From Mesorhizobium sp. WSM3860 (GTDB lineage: Bacteria > Pseudomonadota > Alphaproteobacteria > Rhizobiales > Rhizobiaceae), in the NCBI RefSeq assembly GCF_002294995.1, contig NZ_NSGF01000001.1, forward strand, positions 558,001 through 622,000: 64,000 bases of DNA. Reading direction: 5' to 3'. Below the pieces are notes generated by a model. The model worked only from the letters and a program-made list of their open reading frames with translations, did no database searches and had not been told where the DNA came from. Numbering within the stretch: the stretch's first letter is position 1; every line of letters starts with the position of its first letter. Position numbers and translations under genes: made by a program. Shown piece by piece: positions 62,050-64,000 of the stretch.

Positions 62050-63069
62050 TCTTCTCGCGGGGCGGATTCCGGCGGACGGCTGTTGTTTGCGCGCTGGTCT
62101 GTTCGGCCGCCTCTCCGGTCTTCTCCGAGGGAGGCGCTGCGGTCGAGACGATCGAAGTTTCAGCGCGGCCGATCACCGAGTTCCATATCGGCCGCGACCG
62201 GAAACAGTTCGGGCCGCTCGAGTTCGTCGGCGGGCTGGAGATGACCTCGCCGTCGCGCGATTTCGGCGCGCTGTCGGCTTTCCGCTTCCTCAAATCAGGC
62301 AGCGATTTCATCGGTGTCGCCGATACCGGCTTCTGGTTCTTCGGCACCATCACGCACGATGCCGACAAGCGCCCCTTGGGCGTGTCGAATTTCCGCATGC
62401 AGCAGATGGTCGATGCCTCGGGCCAGCCGATCGAGAAGAAATGGGAGGTCGACGCCGAAGGCCTCGCGGTCAAGGACGGCATCGCCACCGTCGGTTTCGA
62501 GCGCGACCAGCGCGTCGTACAGTTCAAGGTCGAGCCGGACAATATGAAGGCGCCGTTCAAGACGCTCGACTATCTGGTCCCGGCCCGGGAGCTGCGCCAG
62601 AACCGTGGCTTCGAGACGGTCACGCACGCCAATCCCTACGGCCAGCACGAGGGCGGCCTGGTCGTGGTGTCGGAAAAGAGCCTCGACAAGGCCGGCAACA
62701 TCTATGCGGCCATCATCGAGGGCACCGAGGAAGGGCGTCTTCACCGTCAAGCGCAACGGCAGTTTCGACATCACCGACGGCGCCTTCCTGCCCGATGGCG
62801 ACCTGCTTCTGCTCGAACGCAGCTTCTCGATGGCGCGCGGGGTGAAGATGCGGCTGAGGCGTATCTATGGCGAGAGCATCGAGAGGGGCGCCGTCGCCGA
62901 CGGCCCGGTGCTGATCGAAGCCGATATGGGCTACCAGATCGACAATATGGAAGGGCTCGACGTATGGACCCGCGACGACGGCGCGCTGATGGTGTCGCTG
63001 GTGTCGGACGACAACCAATCGATCCTGCAGCGGAACCTCTACCTGGAATTCATCCTGCACCAGGACTGA
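62046..63069 (+). pseudogene. Phytase-like esterase gene, interrupted by a frameshift
   Basis: The gene starts with a signal peptide (FRRTAVVCALVCSAASPVFS) and reads as an esterase-like-activity-of-phytase domain (FVGGLEMTSPSRDFGALSAF, VDAEGLAVKDGIATVGFERD, THANPYGQHEGGLVVVSEKS) up to about 62730. The frame then shifts, and the rest continues in another phase (GVFTVKRNGSFDITDGAFLP, then DLLLLERSFSMARGVKMRL) to 63069. Removing one G in GAGGAAGGG (62727-62735) would restore a protein of about 340 residues. The cause may be a recent mutation or a sequencing error. It overlaps the cobT stop by 4 bases and may have been co-transcribed. Confidence 0.82.
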
Positions 63070-63087
63070 GCGGTGTTTGGTTTTGTC

Positions 63088-63129
63088 CAATTCGGGACGG
63101 AAAAACCGCTGCGTATTTTCCCGAAATTG
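63088..63129. repeat. Dispersed rhizobial palindromic element with conserved loop core
   Basis: CAATTCGGGA pairs with TCCCGAAATTG (one bulge), and GGAAAA pairs with TTTTCC around the loop ACCGCTGCGTA. It sits between convergent genes. It shares its loop with the elements at 20646 and 45441, and its arms with the one at 22067. Confidence 0.8.
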
Positions 63130-63135
63130 CCCACC

Positions 63136-64000
63136 TCAGCGGACTTTATAGATCTCGACCGGCTTGCTCGCCGTCGCGCTGTCCAGTTCCAGCCAAGCGG
63201 GAACGTCCCGCTTCAGCAGCCGCGCGGCCAAGCCCGTGGGAGCTTGGGCGGCGAGGGAAAGCTCTTCCGAATTGCCGCGGCATATGGCGACCAGCCCGAC
63301 ATGTTCGCGCTCGATGATGGCGCGGGCGGCATCCGAGGTTCCCATGAAGGCGTCGAGCATGGCGAGATTGCCGCCGACATTGCGATGATACGGGCCGGCC
63401 AACGCCCTATGGCCGGTAAACATCAAGATGGCGGCGCCGAGATTGGAGGACGCGAGCACCGTCGTTGCCGGCATGCCGGCCAGGTCGCTGAAGTCTGAGG
63501 CCTTGCCGCAGGTCAGTGCATGATCGGCATCGGAATTGATCGCTGTGGGTGCCTTTTGAACCGCGGACTGCGCGGCGACGGCGACGCCGGCCCAGGTCGC
63601 GTTGAGCGACACCAGCCATGCCGCCGCGATGCGGGTGGAGACGCGCCACGACTGCGCGGCGCTTGCCTGCAGGCGAACCCCGGCGATCCAGGTCGAGAGC
63701 GGCAGCACCGCGAAGGCAACCGAGAAGGTCGAGCCGCGGACCTGCCAGAGACTGACGATGAAAGCGACGATCAGCAGCACGGCGGTAAGGGCTTCCTCGC
63801 GGCGCAGGCGGCGGCTGCGCAGCTGAAGGCCAATCAACAGGATTGCGATGAAGGGCGTCACATAGCGCGCCGCCATCAGCTTCGGCTCGTTGACGGCCAC
63901 GCTGAGGAAGGGCTGCGCCTCGACGACGTCGTTCAGCCAATAGGTGCGAATGCGCTCATCCATGCCGGCATAGGGCGAGGCCAGGCATTGCGGGAAGAAC
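63136..64000 (-). CDS. Membrane protein of unknown function (N-terminal part beyond the window)
   Basis: The frame is open through the window end, reading FFPQCLASPYAGMDERIR before the ATG at 63963, so that ATG is internal. Hydrophobic helices follow (YVTPFIAILLIGLQL, ALTAVLLIVAFIVSLW, STFSVAFAVLPLSTWIAGV, TRIAAAWLVSLNATWAGVAV), then a soluble C-terminal domain of about 130 residues (FSDLAGMPATTVLASSNLGA to SKPVEIYKVR). The shape, with several helices and then a periplasmic domain, resembles GT39/ArnT-like or related rhizobial integral membrane proteins, but the catalytic N-terminus is not visible. Confidence 0.8.
   Translation of the reverse strand, partial: FFPQCLASPYAGMDERIRTYWLNDVVEAQPFLSVAVNEPKLMAARYVTPFIAILLIGLQLRSRRLRREEALTAVLLIVAFIVSLWQVRGSTFSVAFAVLPLSTWIAGVRLQASAAQSWRVSTRIAAAWLVSLNATWAGVAVAAQSAVQKAPTAINSDADHALTCGKASDFSDLAGMPATTVLASSNLGAAILMFTGHRALAGPYHRNVGGNLAMLDAFMGTSDAARAIIEREHVGLVAICRGNSEELSLAAQAPTGLAARLLKRDVPAWLELDSATASKPVEIYKVR

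Noticed and set aside
61140-63317. A 725-residue frame spanning cobT and the phytase-like gene
   Set aside because: The first 300 codons are Arg/Gly/Ala shadow translation of cobT. Only the part from 62046 to about 62730 is coding.
1-64000. CRISPR arrays, rRNA genes, transposases, toxin-antitoxin pairs
   Set aside because: None was found on reading the sequence. The repeats present are dispersed single hairpins without regular spacing.

Overview
The window is high-GC (roughly 63-65%) alphaproteobacterial chromosome, most likely Mesorhizobium or a close relative in the Phyllobacteriaceae/Rhizobiales. The evidence is the aerobic cobaltochelatase pair cobS-cobT, the accA / xerD / small ORF / aroK-aroB / CorC-like block, the adc-bdhA-patatin block, dispersed hairpin repeats of rhizobial type, and protein sequences that read like rhizobial homologues. 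There are no phage genes, transposases, rRNA operons or CRISPR arrays. One tRNA gene (Arg, anticodon CCT) is present.

Region 1 (about 1-15,970) is a catabolic island. It encodes an M19 dipeptidase (cut by the window edge), a GcvT-type folate-binding protein, two adjacent PYROXD2-like FAD oxidoreductases, a SAM methyltransferase, a BetI-like TetR repressor, a complete polyamine-type ABC importer, an FAD amine oxidase, a class III aminotransferase and a Rieske oxygenase resembling betaine/stachydrine demethylases. Each of its three promoter regions carries a copy of one inverted repeat, TTGAATG-N2-CATTCAA or a variant. I infer a BetI-family regulon for import and oxidative N-demethylation or deamination of an unidentified quaternary or methylated amine. 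This is the best candidate for an undescribed system here.

Region 2 (about 16,000-22,200) holds regulators and envelope genes: a small secreted protein, a GAF-PAS-histidine kinase-receiver hybrid with an OmpR-type regulator, a divergent regulator with a degenerate receiver, two small membrane ORFs and a periplasmic L,D-transpeptidase. Region 3 (22,200-27,430) is an RND efflux pump with a divergent TetR repressor and a clear operator. Region 4 (27,430-30,760) is ketone-body/PHB metabolism (patatin phospholipase, acetoacetate decarboxylase, 3-hydroxybutyrate dehydrogenase) plus a small membrane protein.

Region 5 (30,900-33,140) is a chromate resistance operon (chrB-chrA). Region 6 (33,240-39,060) is a second catabolic operon: a DapA/NanA-family lyase, a GntR regulator and a sugar-type ABC importer. 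It is followed by a decayed anti-sigma-factor fragment, a small membrane protein and tRNA-Arg.

Region 7 (39,930-50,440) is mostly housekeeping: an M20 amidohydrolase, a D-Ala-D-Ala carboxypeptidase overlapping a CobW-type GTPase, TusA, an L,D-transpeptidase lipoprotein, accA, xerD, aroK, aroB and a CBS/CorC protein without its usual DUF21 membrane domain. Region 8 (50,490-55,440) is the prkA-yeaH-spoVR stress module behind an EcfG-like promoter. Region 9 (55,560-64,000) holds a secreted Cys-rich protein, a TPP enzyme, bolA, a J-domain protein, cobS, cobT, a frameshifted phytase-like esterase gene and the 3' part of a membrane-protein gene.

Starts were chosen from Shine-Dalgarno position, operon overlaps and family length. 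Alternatives are stated where they matter. All family assignments come from reading motifs by eye; no database search was run.
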